DNA of 64,000 nt from Fen-1301 sp963786395 (GTDB lineage: Bacteria > Bacteroidota > Ignavibacteria > Ignavibacteriales > Ignavibacteriaceae). Below, one piece after another: positions 17,114 through 25,410 of this stretch. The position numbers and the translations under genes were made by a program. The stretch is taken from contig CAWAZD010000022.1 in assembly GCA_963786395.1 (NCBI GenBank), positions 1 through 64,000 of the forward strand. The letters are read 5' to 3'. The notes under the pieces were generated by a model. The model was not told where the DNA came from. It saw nothing but the letters and a program-made list of their open reading frames with translations, and searched no databases. How positions within the stretch are numbered: the stretch's first letter is position 1; each line of letters starts with the position of its first letter.

Positions 17114-17511
17114 GAAGGTTCACTGTTGATTCGAAAGAATTCTCTGAAATAAATATTACTCCATTCACCGATGTTGTACTTGTATTGCTGATTATTTTCA
17201 TGATTGCAAGTCCGATACTCGTAACAGGCGCCTTAAAAATAAAACTGCCGGTTGCGGATACTTCAGAAAGCGTGGTTAAGAAAAATGTTGAAGTTTCAAT
17301 AAATGATAAGAATGAAATTTTTGTTAATAATAAACTAATTCCTGAAAATCAGCTTGAAACTATTTTAAGAACAGAATATGCTGTTAAAAATAATACTGAA
17401 GTAATTATTAATGGAGATAACCGGATTACTACCGGTACTTTTATACATGTGCTTGACATCGTTAAGAAATCCGGCGCGACTAAACTGCTGATCGGCACAA
17501 TCAAAAAATAA
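17110..17511 (+). CDS. exbD: ExbD/TolR biopolymer transport protein
   Basis: A 133-residue protein with one N-terminal membrane segment. The segment INITPFTDVVLVLLIIFMIA carries the conserved proton-carrying Asp (residue 21). The periplasmic domain ends with the usual beta-alpha repeat (VIINGDNRITTGTFIHVLD). It overlaps exbB by 4 bases and tonB by 1 base, so all three should be made together. Confidence 0.9.
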   Translation: MRRFTVDSKEFSEINITPFTDVVLVLLIIFMIASPILVTGALKIKLPVADTSESVVKKNVEVSINDKNEIFVNNKLIPENQLETILRTEYAVKNNTEVIINGDNRITTGTFIHVLDIVKKSGATKLLIGTIKK

Positions 17512-18209
17512 TGTTCAGTAACTCAAAATATTTCTCTGCAGGGTTATCTGTTTTAATCCATGTAATCCTGTTCCTTTTTCTACTGAATTTTTATAAGATT
17601 ACAAACCATCAGGATTCTTCATATATTGAAATAGGCTTAGGAGGCACCCCGGGTGGTGGAAACGGAGGCGAACCTAATGTAAAACCGCAGTCTGTTGAAG
17701 AGAAGATTCCAGTTAAAGAAGAAAAAACCCCTTCTATAAAATCCAAAGTAGCAGATAAACCCAAAGCCCCTGAAAAAGAAGGTGTATTAAATAATTCCGG
17801 AGTCAAAGGATCTGGAACCGGAACGGGAACAGGAACTGGCAGTGGAAATGGTACCGGACCCGGAACTGGTTCGGGTATACTTAGCATTCCAATTCCTAAG
17901 GTTGTTCCCAAACCAGTTGATGAAACCTATTATGTTGCTGTGGAACAAATGCCCGAACCGATTGGGGGTATGGAGGACATAAATGATAAAATAAATCCTT
18001 CACTAAAAGCTGGTGGCGCAAAAGGAACTGTTTATATTCTTGCTTATATTGATGAGAATGGTGCAGTAAGAAAAGTTCTTCTTTCAAAAGGAATCGGTGG
18101 CGAGGCGGATCAGGCAGCACTTAACGCTGTGAGAAGAACAAGATTTCGTGCCGGACGTAAAGCCGGAGTTATTGTTAAAGTGCAAATGCTGATGGCAATT
18201 CATTTCTGA
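17511..18209 (+). CDS. tonB: TonB-like energy transducer
   Basis: A 232-residue protein with one N-terminal membrane anchor (residues about 10-27), a Pro/Lys-rich stretch (residues 55-90), a glycine-threonine tract of GT/GS pairs (about residues 99-122) and a C-terminal TonB domain (from about 150) with GTVYILAYIDENGAVRKV and AALNAVRRTRFRAG. This is the TonB layout: anchor, extended linker, receptor-touching domain. A TolA-like role is possible because the linker is unusual, but the TonB domain fits better. It starts one base into the exbD stop (TAATG). A strong hairpin terminator follows. Confidence 0.82.
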   Translation: MFSNSKYFSAGLSVLIHVILFLFLLNFYKITNHQDSSYIEIGLGGTPGGGNGGEPNVKPQSVEEKIPVKEEKTPSIKSKVADKPKAPEKEGVLNNSGVKGSGTGTGTGTGSGNGTGPGTGSGILSIPIPKVVPKPVDETYYVAVEQMPEPIGGMEDINDKINPSLKAGGAKGTVYILAYIDENGAVRKVLLSKGIGGEADQAALNAVRRTRFRAGRKAGVIVKVQMLMAIHF

Positions 18210-18241
18210 TATTGAAATTAAATCAAATAAATGATTTCTAG

Positions 18242-18393
18242 CCCAGGCATTTATGCCTGGGATTGTCAAACTACTATTCCCCTATTTGGGGCAGGTCTAT
18301 TGACCCGCCCGATAAACAAAAGGGATTCTTTCGAATCCCTTTTGTTTAACAGTTTTTATTTTTACTCTCTTCTCCCAGTCCTGAAGGACTGGG
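18242..18393. repeat. Intergenic palindrome cluster between tonB and hppA
   Basis: It holds cccaggcatttatgcctggg (18242-18261), a hairpin gggcaggtc / gacccgccc (about 18290-18310, one mismatch), the terminator below, and cccagtcctgaaggactggg (18374-18393). The first and last are members of the same palindrome set seen at 7618, 12361 and 53318. Confidence 0.75.
18314..18347. terminator. Hairpin terminator between convergent tonB and hppA
   Basis: A perfect 15-bp stem (aaacaaaagggattc, 18314-18328; gaatcccttttgttt, 18333-18347) with a tttc loop. A/T-rich outer parts allow it to work on both strands between the two convergent genes. Confidence 0.8.
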
Positions 18394-18425
18394 CTAGAAA
18401 CCTCGAAGGTTAAAATGAATTAAGA

Positions 18426-20594
18426 TTAGACAAATAACGGGGCTAGTACCAATGTTAGTGTGCTTAATAATTTTATGAGCACATGAAGCGAAGGTCCTGC
18501 TGTATCTTTAAATGGATCTCCAACTGTGTCGCCTACAACTGCGGCTTTATGAGGATCGCTTTTCTTTCCACCATGATGACCCATCTCAATAAACTTCTTT
18601 GCATTATCCCATGCACCTCCACCGTTATTAAGGAATAACGCCATTAGGATTCCGGTTATGGTTCCTACCATTAAATATCCACCAACAACCTCGGCTCCTG
18701 TTGCACCGATTGGATTGGATGCTCCGCCACCCATTATATAGATATATTTGAATACAAGTCCTATACCTACAGTCATTCCAACAACAAGAAGTCCGGGAAC
18801 TACCATTTTACGCAAAGCAGCCTTGGTTGCAATGTCAACGCACTGACCGTAATCAGGTTTGGATGTTCCGAGCATTATACCAGGATTATTCTTGAACTGC
18901 TCACGTACGTTATTAATAATAGCATAAGCAGCTTTACCTACTGCTTTAATTGCAAGTGAGGAGAAGATATAAACAAGCATACCTCCGCAAATTGCACCAA
19001 CAAACACTTCAGGTTTATTTAGATTTATTTTACCGTCAAAGCTTGGCATATAGTTCTTTACTTCATCTATGTATGCACCGAATAAAAGGAAGGCGGCAAG
19101 AGCAGCTGATCCAACTGCATATCCTTTTGTTAAAGCTTTTGTTGTGTTACCAACTGCATCAAGACGATCTGTTTTTACTCTGATCTCTTCCGGCTGCTGA
19201 CTCATTTCAACAATTCCACCGGCGTTATCAGTAATAGGACCAAATGAATCCATAGCCAATATGTATGCCGCGGTTCCTAACATACCCATTGTTGCTACAG
19301 CAGTGCCGAATAATCCACCGGCAGCAAGTCCTGATGACTGTCCGAGGAAATAAGTGCTAACAATTCCTGCACCGATTACCAATACAGGAAACCCTGTTGA
19401 TTCCATACCAATTGCAATTCCGGCGATGATGTTTGTAGCCGGACCGGTTAAAGATGCTTCAGCAATTGACTGTACCGGTCTGTATTTATATTCAGTATAA
19501 TATTGAGTAAGGAATACAAACGCCAGCGAAATAAGAATACCAATTACACCACAGAAAAAGAAATTAAGGAAAAAGACTCCGAGCAGCCATTTGGATGCAA
19601 TAAAAAATCCTACCATTGCAAGTGATGCGGTTACATAAAATCCACGGTTCAAAGCCTGCATTGGATCTTCCTTGTCATTTGTCCTGACAATCATAATTCC
19701 AACAATAGAAGCAATAATACCAAAAGCACGTGCTATTAGCGGGAATAACAAAACTCCCAGCAGGGTCATATTATTCTGAATAAACAAAGCTGAATTTTCT
19801 CTGTAAAGAGCGGCAGCAAGAATCATTGCTCCGATATTCTCAGCAGCGGTTGATTCAAAAAGATCGGCGCCACGGCCTGCGCAATCACCTACATTATCAC
19901 CCACAAGATCAGCAATCACTGCCGGATTTCTTGGATCATCTTCCGGAATGCCTGCTTCAACTTTCCCCACAAGATCAGCTCCCACATCGGCAGCCTTTGT
20001 ATATATTCCACCGCCAAGTTGTGCAAATAATGCAACAAAGCTGGCACCAAAACCATAGCCAACAATCAGAAGTGGAATTTTTCCATCGGGTATAGTAGTA
20101 AGAGATTGAACTAATGTGAATAATCCGGCTACTCCAAGTAAACTCATTGCAACAACAAAAAACCCTGAAACAGCGCCGCCTCTTAATGCAGTTTGTAAAG
20201 CGCCATTCATACCTTTTGTTGCAGCAGCGGCAGTTCTGATATTTGAGCGGATGGCAATCCACATTCCCATATATCCGGCAGCAACCGAACACATGGCACC
20301 CAAAATAAATGAAATTGTTGTCCATAATGCTATCTGAGATGCAGTAGCGGGGTCATTAGCTGTAGGAGTTCTGAAAAACGCATAAATAATGTATATAATC
20401 GCAGCCAGACACAGGGCAAGATAAATAATTGTCTTGTTCTGTCGTTTCATGAATGCCTCAGCTCCCTGCTTAATAGCATTCGATATCTCCTGCATTTTTG
20501 CAGTGCCCTGATCACGCTTAAGTACGTCCCTGATAAGGTAAACAGCAAACAGAAGTCCAAGAACACTGATCCCAAGAATTAACGAAAGTTCCAT
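18426..20594 (-). CDS. hppA: Membrane-bound pyrophosphatase, K+-independent proton-pumping type
   Basis: A 722-residue enzyme with about 16 membrane segments that couples pyrophosphate hydrolysis to ion pumping. The catalytic segment DVGADLVGKVEAGIPEDDPR and the DLVGDNVGDCAGRGADLFES stretch bind Mg-PPi. The segment GNTTKALTKGYAVGS carries Lys where K+-dependent enzymes have Ala, which from family knowledge indicates the K+-independent class and therefore H+ pumping. It is a monocistronic minus-strand gene, convergent with the exb operon. The C-terminal segment with HKAAVVGDTVGDPFKDTAGP is also intact, so the enzyme should be functional. Confidence 0.95.
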   Translation of the reverse strand: MELSLILGISVLGLLFAVYLIRDVLKRDQGTAKMQEISNAIKQGAEAFMKRQNKTIIYLALCLAAIIYIIYAFFRTPTANDPATASQIALWTTISFILGAMCSVAAGYMGMWIAIRSNIRTAAAATKGMNGALQTALRGGAVSGFFVVAMSLLGVAGLFTLVQSLTTIPDGKIPLLIVGYGFGASFVALFAQLGGGIYTKAADVGADLVGKVEAGIPEDDPRNPAVIADLVGDNVGDCAGRGADLFESTAAENIGAMILAAALYRENSALFIQNNMTLLGVLLFPLIARAFGIIASIVGIMIVRTNDKEDPMQALNRGFYVTASLAMVGFFIASKWLLGVFFLNFFFCGVIGILISLAFVFLTQYYTEYKYRPVQSIAEASLTGPATNIIAGIAIGMESTGFPVLVIGAGIVSTYFLGQSSGLAAGGLFGTAVATMGMLGTAAYILAMDSFGPITDNAGGIVEMSQQPEEIRVKTDRLDAVGNTTKALTKGYAVGSAALAAFLLFGAYIDEVKNYMPSFDGKINLNKPEVFVGAICGGMLVYIFSSLAIKAVGKAAYAIINNVREQFKNNPGIMLGTSKPDYGQCVDIATKAALRKMVVPGLLVVGMTVGIGLVFKYIYIMGGGASNPIGATGAEVVGGYLMVGTITGILMALFLNNGGGAWDNAKKFIEMGHHGGKKSDPHKAAVVGDTVGDPFKDTAGPSLHVLIKLLSTLTLVLAPLFV

Positions 20595-21248
20595 TTATTT
20601 CTCCAAAAAGTTGTATGGTTAATTGTCAAACTCACCCTGACCCTAAAGTAATTGTTTCAATCTAAAAAATTATCAAATAAAGGTGGTTTTGTCAAATATA
20701 AATTCAACATTCTTTTAATCCGTTTATCATCCGTGAGACCCGATAACATAATATATATCAGGAGTATAACCATTTTTATATATTTTGAGTCTAATCAGCA
20801 AAAAGATAAATTCAAATGATCATAATTCCTCAATCGGTTTGCTGTTTGTAGGCAAACAAACAAGGGATAATTATAACGGCGTTCTTGATATCGACGGAGC
20901 ATTATTTTGCATTTAATGATATTCAGGACAGAAGTGAGCAAAAGGATATGCTTGGGAATATACTTCCACCGCGGATGCATACGGTAAGTCAGACAGGTGT
21001 ACTGAAAGTCAAATACCTTTACTACTTCTAATTTAACCTAAATTAGTCAGTCTTTCCAGATACGCGCTTTATCTACTGTGATTGATTACATTGGATAAAA
21101 ACCTCCTCAGAGCTATATTAGTTCATTAACATAGAAAAATATTCCTGCCTGAATAATTATTAAGGTAATGGAATGTATCAATGATAAATGAAATGATGCT
21201 ATCAGGTAGGGACAATTGGTGATAAAAAGGACATTATGTGTCCTTTTT
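20595..21248. other. Gap without an intact gene; holds a decayed coding relic
   Basis: The gap of about 650 bp contains the hppA upstream region on the left, a frameshifted relic at 20786-21031 described separately, and a terminator hairpin at its right end. The stretches between show no coding bias or repeats I recognise. Confidence 0.5.
20786..21031 (+). pseudogene. Relic of an outer membrane-like protein
   Basis: Two plus-strand frames carry protein-like sequence. The first reads about SNDHNSSIGLLFVGKQTR and DNYNGVLDIDG, the second, from about 20905, EHYFAFNDIQDRSEQKDM and, near the end, GVLKVKYLYYF then a stop. The alternating polar/hydrophobic pattern and the final aromatic residue are those of an outer-membrane beta barrel C-terminus, and SIGLLFVGKQ is reminiscent of DUF5916-type proteins. 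No start codon or full-length frame remains. It looks like the tail of a decayed gene. Family and exact limits are uncertain. Confidence 0.4.
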
Positions 21249-21250
21249 TT
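21223..21250. terminator. Hairpin terminator at the 3' end of the AlbA_2 gene
   Basis: The arms aaaaaggaca (21224-21233) and tgtccttttt (21239-21248) surround a 5-base loop. A/T runs on both outer sides make it usable from either strand. It touches the stop codon of the minus-strand gene at 21249. Confidence 0.7.
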
Positions 21251-21902
21251 ATATCCCGGTAAAATATTCTTCCCCATTATCTTTAGTATGGATCAAAAGC
21301 AAATTGGCTCTAACCATTTTTACTAAAGTCCTTGATGCTCTTCTCTCTGAAATGTTAACAATTTTGCTTAACTCTTTTACTGATATCCTTTCATTAGCAG
21401 AAAGAAAATCAAAAACGCTTTTTTCTATGGGACCCGGGGCATATTTTTTAAGCTTTAATTCATTAGTTTCTGCTCTGAATATCCTTACCATCTCCTTACT
21501 TGCCATAACACTTTTATCATTCACTCTTATGCAAACTATAGCTTTATTAATATCAAATTCATTTTCATAATCCTGAAGCCGGTGTGGTTTAATTTTAGAT
21601 TCCGGGATCTCTACTATCACCACTTCCTTTCCTTTTACGTCAATATATTCAATTTCATATTCCAAAGGGGGGACACAATAATTTAATGCCACATCTTTAA
21701 TTAGTTCCGCTTCTTGTTTTTCACTTTCAACCCCTACAATCTCCTTATCATCATCAACTCCTATAAGCAGCACTCCCCCTTTGGTGTTGGCGAATGCAAT
21801 CATTTCACGTGCTATCTTTTCATGAGTAGAAAATTTTCTTTTGAACTCACACCGGAGATTTTCACCCCCCTCAATGAATTCAAGTAATTCTTTCCTCTTC
21901 AT
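21249..21902 (-). CDS. AlbA_2 (Schlafen-type) domain protein with C-terminal winged helix
   Basis: A 217-residue protein. Residues about 12-150 are an AlbA_2 / Schlafen-like domain, with CEFKRKFSTHEKIAREMIAF, the NTKGGVLLIGVDDD strand-turn and an IRVNDKSVMAS segment near 130. Residues about 155-215 form a likely winged helix (ISVKELSKIVNISERRASR). This layout is often annotated as a helix-turn-helix transcriptional regulator or putative DNA-binding protein. It starts one base into the stop of mtgA, and mtgA itself follows a TPR lipoprotein gene, so the three seem to be one transcript. Its target is unknown. Confidence 0.75.
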   Translation of the reverse strand: MKRKELLEFIEGGENLRCEFKRKFSTHEKIAREMIAFANTKGGVLLIGVDDDKEIVGVESEKQEAELIKDVALNYCVPPLEYEIEYIDVKGKEVVIVEIPESKIKPHRLQDYENEFDINKAIVCIRVNDKSVMASKEMVRIFRAETNELKLKKYAPGPIEKSVFDFLSANERISVKELSKIVNISERRASRTLVKMVRANLLLIHTKDNGEEYFTGI

Positions 21903-22630
21903 TACTCCTTGACCGGAAATAATATAACATCATTAAGACGACTAAGAATTATAGACGACCTTCTGGTAACATAAGATGAATTAATATCTGGTTCATGAAT
22001 TAGTGGAGAAGGAATTACAGCTGCCAGTCGTACACATTGGTTTGTTGTAAGGTCATTTGGCGCTTTACCGAAATAAGTAGACGCTGCTTCTTTTATTCCA
22101 AAGAGACCATCACCCCATTCAACAGCATTGATATAATTTTCGAGAATTGCCTTTTTTGTTAATTCTTTTTCCATTCTGAGTGTAATCCAGAATTCCTTCC
22201 CTTTACGCAAAATGCTTTTTTCAGTTGAAAGATAGAGATTTTTGGCAAGTTGCATTGTTATTGTACTTCCACCTCTAACTGCACGGCCACGCCTTTTATT
22301 CTTAGCCAGTGATTTGTTCAATTCTTCCCAGTCAATACCTTTGTGAATAAAAAACTTACCATCTTCCATGGAGATGATTGCTTTTAGAAGATTCGGGTTT
22401 ACATCATTTATTCCGCACCATGTTTGTTTGGGGTACCATATTAAATAACTTGCCAGGCCTCTTTGTTCCATAACGGAAGTAACTCTGAAAGTATTATATT
22501 CAATAACAGGTAGCTGTAATGAAGGAATACCAAAATAAATTATGAACATTAAATAAAAAAAAAGATACCGGAATTTCCTTCTTTTTATACGTGGAAGAAC
22601 TTTGTCAAGAAATTCGCCTAACTCATTCAT
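21902..22630 (-). CDS. mtgA: Monofunctional peptidoglycan glycosyltransferase
   Basis: A 242-residue GT51 enzyme that polymerises lipid II into glycan chains. After one membrane anchor (residues about 20-45) come the family motifs: MEDGKFFIHKG (catalytic Glu), RGGSTITMQLAKNLYL, RKGKEFWITLRMEKELTK and WGDGLFGIKEAASTYFGK. There is no transpeptidase domain. It has a 1-base junction with the AlbA_2 gene downstream and a 16-base gap to the TPR lipoprotein gene upstream, so it is translated from the same message as these. Confidence 0.92.
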   Translation of the reverse strand: MNELGEFLDKVLPRIKRRKFRYLFFYLMFIIYFGIPSLQLPVIEYNTFRVTSVMEQRGLASYLIWYPKQTWCGINDVNPNLLKAIISMEDGKFFIHKGIDWEELNKSLAKNKRRGRAVRGGSTITMQLAKNLYLSTEKSILRKGKEFWITLRMEKELTKKAILENYINAVEWGDGLFGIKEAASTYFGKAPNDLTTNQCVRLAAVIPSPLIHEPDINSSYVTRRSSIILSRLNDVILFPVKE

Positions 22631-22646
22631 TATTTATCATCTGAAT

Positions 22647-25004
22647 CTATTTTTTTAAGGAATCCACCGGGGAATCTTTTATAATTTTCAAGGAATCTAT
22701 AGGCGTACCTGGAAGTTTCCCCTGCAAAGTATCCAGAGTAGATTTCCTTATATGTTTTGAGGTATCAGAAGGCAAACTCAGTATATTCGGTTGAATGGGA
22801 TTCATTTTCAACCCGGTCTTTTCATTTATCTTAGGTTCAATTTTCTGATTCTGATTTTGTTTGTTTTTAAGTGAATCAGATTTCATGTTCTGCTTAATTC
22901 CGGTAGAATCAATTATCAGATTCTTTTTGTTTCCAAGTGAATCCACTTTCTGTTTAATTCCGTGGTCAAGAGAATCAACCTTTTGGCTCTTAACATTTGC
23001 AAGGGAATCAAGTCTTTTTCTATTAAGCTTACCAAGCTCAATTTTCTGCAGTGAATCTGCTATTGCCGTTTGTACTCTTCGAATTTCATCTTTATAAGCA
23101 TAGAGTTTGGGCCGAATTTTAAGAGCATATACAGATTTCGGATATCTTGCCTGAAGTGTATCATAAACTACGGCAGCAGAATCATTTAATTTAAGATCAT
23201 TTTCCAGCATCCATCCGGATGCATATAATGCTTTTGGTGCAATTGGCGATTTTGGATAAGTATCTGAAATCTTAAACATTTTTTGTAAAGATATATTAAA
23301 ATCCTTTTTAAGCATATCAGATTCAGCTTCTGCATAGAATTGTTTTGCTGGATCAAATTCAACATCGATTAGTGGTTTATTTAATTTAGTGGCTGCTGCG
23401 TTTACTACCTTCTGGGTTTTAAATTTGTCATATATAACATTATAAATACTATCGGCTTCTGTCCTATTGTTTACAGTTTCATCATAACTGCCAAGAGCAT
23501 AAAGCACATCTGCTTCATATTTTGAACCAGGATAGTTATTCAAAATATCATGATAAAAATAGGAGGCGGAATCCGGACGATTCATTACAGTGAAGAACAA
23601 GTTTCCCAGATCATACTCGTTTCTAACAAGGTTTGCTTTTAGAGTATCAATAGACATAGTTGGACGAATAAGAGGCTTCCTAACTATTACCGGATTTATT
23701 CCGGTGGACATATTATTCTGGGGAACGTACCTGCCCGTTTCATTTCTATTTATACTTTGGTCATTTTGATTCAATGTGTTACTCTGTTTAATCAGATCTT
23801 CCTGATGTTTAATTGAATCGGCATTAGCAGTCGAATCTTTTATAAATTCCTTAGGATTAACAAGGTATTTGATCTGGATTTGATTCTCATCCACGAGTGA
23901 TCTGATGTACTGGTACTTCTTAAACCTTGTTGTTATATCATTAGCTGCCTGAATCATAAGTGGATCCGCACCTGATGAAGACATTGCTTTTTGATAATAT
24001 TTATAAGAGCTATCATAATTAGGGATCATTGTTTCATATATTTTCCCAAGCTCGAATCTTGCTGCTCCGGCACTTGGTGTATTTGCAAAAGCAGTATCAA
24101 TCTTCATCAGCGTCTGAATCCCGTCATCGAACTTTTTAAGTTCAATCTGGCATAGCCCCATTTCAAGATCAATTCTATGATAAACATCTGAATATTTTAA
24201 TTCCTTCCTCATTTCTTTCATTAAATCTAATCCGTGCTGAGGATCGCCGCTTTTTCTGAAAGCCCTGGCTAGTGCAATTTTAGTATCGAGTGAAACATCA
24301 TAGGATGGGGAATATTTGGATACATTCTGAAAAGCAGTTATTGAATTCAGATAATCATTACGTTTGAAATAAAGTTCACCAAGTTCATAAGAAGCTTTAG
24401 AATTCAAATCATCATTTTCTGAAACTTTAAGAAATTCAATTATAACAGATATTGCCTGATCAAAATCTTCAGTAACTACCCGATATCTGATTTGCTCAAG
24501 ATAGGCTTCTTCAAAAATGTCACTTTCCTTTTTTTCCACTGCAATGTTTTTTACATCAACAAGAGTTTTAAGGGCATTCTCGTATTGTTTCAAACGCATT
24601 TGGGATTTGCCGATCCAGAGATTTGCTTCAAGAATAAACCCACTTTGTGGTTTTGAATTTACCAGTTCCTGAAATTCACGGAGAGCTTTCAGGTAGTCCT
24701 TCTCATAATAAAAAGACTTACCAAGCATCATAATTGCATTTTCTGTATAAATTGACTTGGGGTGGAACTGTAGGATTTTCGAGGCTTTTTCAATTACTTT
24801 ATTCAGCAATTGACCAGCCGTACCTGGTAAAGGTATTTCTTCGTTTGAAAAGATGTCTCTTTTTTGTTCTTTGATAAGTTTTTCAGCCTGGCTAAAAATA
24901 TCCGAAGTATCATAATACAGGTTGAAAAATGTAGTAAAGTCATCCCAAACGCCACAGCCACAAAAGAATAATACCGGAAACAGAAAGATTAATATTTTCT
25001 TCAA
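22647..25004 (-). CDS. TPR-repeat lipoprotein, PorW/SprE-like
   Basis: A 785-residue protein with a lipoprotein signal (MKKILIFLFPVLFFCGCG; lipid attachment at Cys15 or Cys17), then tetratricopeptide repeats over residues about 60-350 and 450-630. The region right after the Cys, WDDFTTFFNLYYDTSDIFSQ, resembles the start of PorW/SprE, the TPR lipoprotein of the type IX secretion machine, and this genome clearly encodes T9SS cargo. The last 150 residues are low-complexity with many DSL repeats (KVDSLDHGIKQ, KVDSLGNKK and similar) and are probably disordered. The TPR lipoprotein call is firm, the PorW/SprE link is inference. Confidence 0.7.
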   Translation of the reverse strand: MKKILIFLFPVLFFCGCGVWDDFTTFFNLYYDTSDIFSQAEKLIKEQKRDIFSNEEIPLPGTAGQLLNKVIEKASKILQFHPKSIYTENAIMMLGKSFYYEKDYLKALREFQELVNSKPQSGFILEANLWIGKSQMRLKQYENALKTLVDVKNIAVEKKESDIFEEAYLEQIRYRVVTEDFDQAISVIIEFLKVSENDDLNSKASYELGELYFKRNDYLNSITAFQNVSKYSPSYDVSLDTKIALARAFRKSGDPQHGLDLMKEMRKELKYSDVYHRIDLEMGLCQIELKKFDDGIQTLMKIDTAFANTPSAGAARFELGKIYETMIPNYDSSYKYYQKAMSSSGADPLMIQAANDITTRFKKYQYIRSLVDENQIQIKYLVNPKEFIKDSTANADSIKHQEDLIKQSNTLNQNDQSINRNETGRYVPQNNMSTGINPVIVRKPLIRPTMSIDTLKANLVRNEYDLGNLFFTVMNRPDSASYFYHDILNNYPGSKYEADVLYALGSYDETVNNRTEADSIYNVIYDKFKTQKVVNAAATKLNKPLIDVEFDPAKQFYAEAESDMLKKDFNISLQKMFKISDTYPKSPIAPKALYASGWMLENDLKLNDSAAVVYDTLQARYPKSVYALKIRPKLYAYKDEIRRVQTAIADSLQKIELGKLNRKRLDSLANVKSQKVDSLDHGIKQKVDSLGNKKNLIIDSTGIKQNMKSDSLKNKQNQNQKIEPKINEKTGLKMNPIQPNILSLPSDTSKHIRKSTLDTLQGKLPGTPIDSLKIIKDSPVDSLKK

Positions 25005-25071
25005 GGAAGTCCCGTTAAATTATTTAACCAATAAGGTATAAAAGATTTTCTAAATCTGAAAGGGAAAAATT

Positions 25072-25410
25072 CTACAACGCATCTTTCCCTGATTCCTCAG
25101 TTCTAATTCTAATTACATCCTTGACATCATATATAAATATTTTTCCATCGCCAACCTGACCTGTTTTTGCTGTTTTTAATATTGCTTCAACCACTTTTTC
25201 AGCTTTATTATCCTCAACTACAATTTCTATCTTGATCTTTGGAATAAATTCAATCCTGTACTCACTTCCGCGATAAGTTTCTGTATGTCCTTTTTGCCGG
25301 CCATATCCACGGACTTCGGAAATTGTTAGCCCTCTAATTCCTTCTTCAATCAGAGCTTCTTTTACTTCATCTAATTTGAAGGGACGAATAATTGCTTCTA
25401 TTTTTTTCAT
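25072..25410 (-). CDS. glnB: Nitrogen regulatory protein P-II
   Basis: A 112-residue P-II signal protein that senses 2-oxoglutarate and ATP/ADP and controls nitrogen assimilation enzymes. The T-loop segment TETYRGSEYRIEF contains Tyr51, the usual uridylylation site, and KTGQVGDGKIFIYDVKDVIRIRTEE is the B-loop/C-terminal signature. It follows the secA stop with no gap (secA stop at 25411-25413, ATG at 25410). No ammonium transporter gene (amtB) is next to it, which is unusual for glnK and favours a glnB role. glnE, a known P-II-controlled enzyme, lies at 28613 on the other side of secA, divergent. Confidence 0.93.
   Translation of the reverse strand: MKKIEAIIRPFKLDEVKEALIEEGIRGLTISEVRGYGRQKGHTETYRGSEYRIEFIPKIKIEIVVEDNKAEKVVEAILKTAKTGQVGDGKIFIYDVKDVIRIRTEESGKDAL

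Noticed and set aside
17609..18120. Minus-strand frames rich in Pro/Val opposite tonB
   Set aside because: They mirror the Gly-Thr tract of TonB in reverse; codon pattern and domain evidence support only the plus strand.
20795..20980. Minus-strand frame of 61 codons upstream of hppA
   Set aside because: It lies opposite the protein-like relic on the plus strand and has no ribosome binding site or family resemblance.
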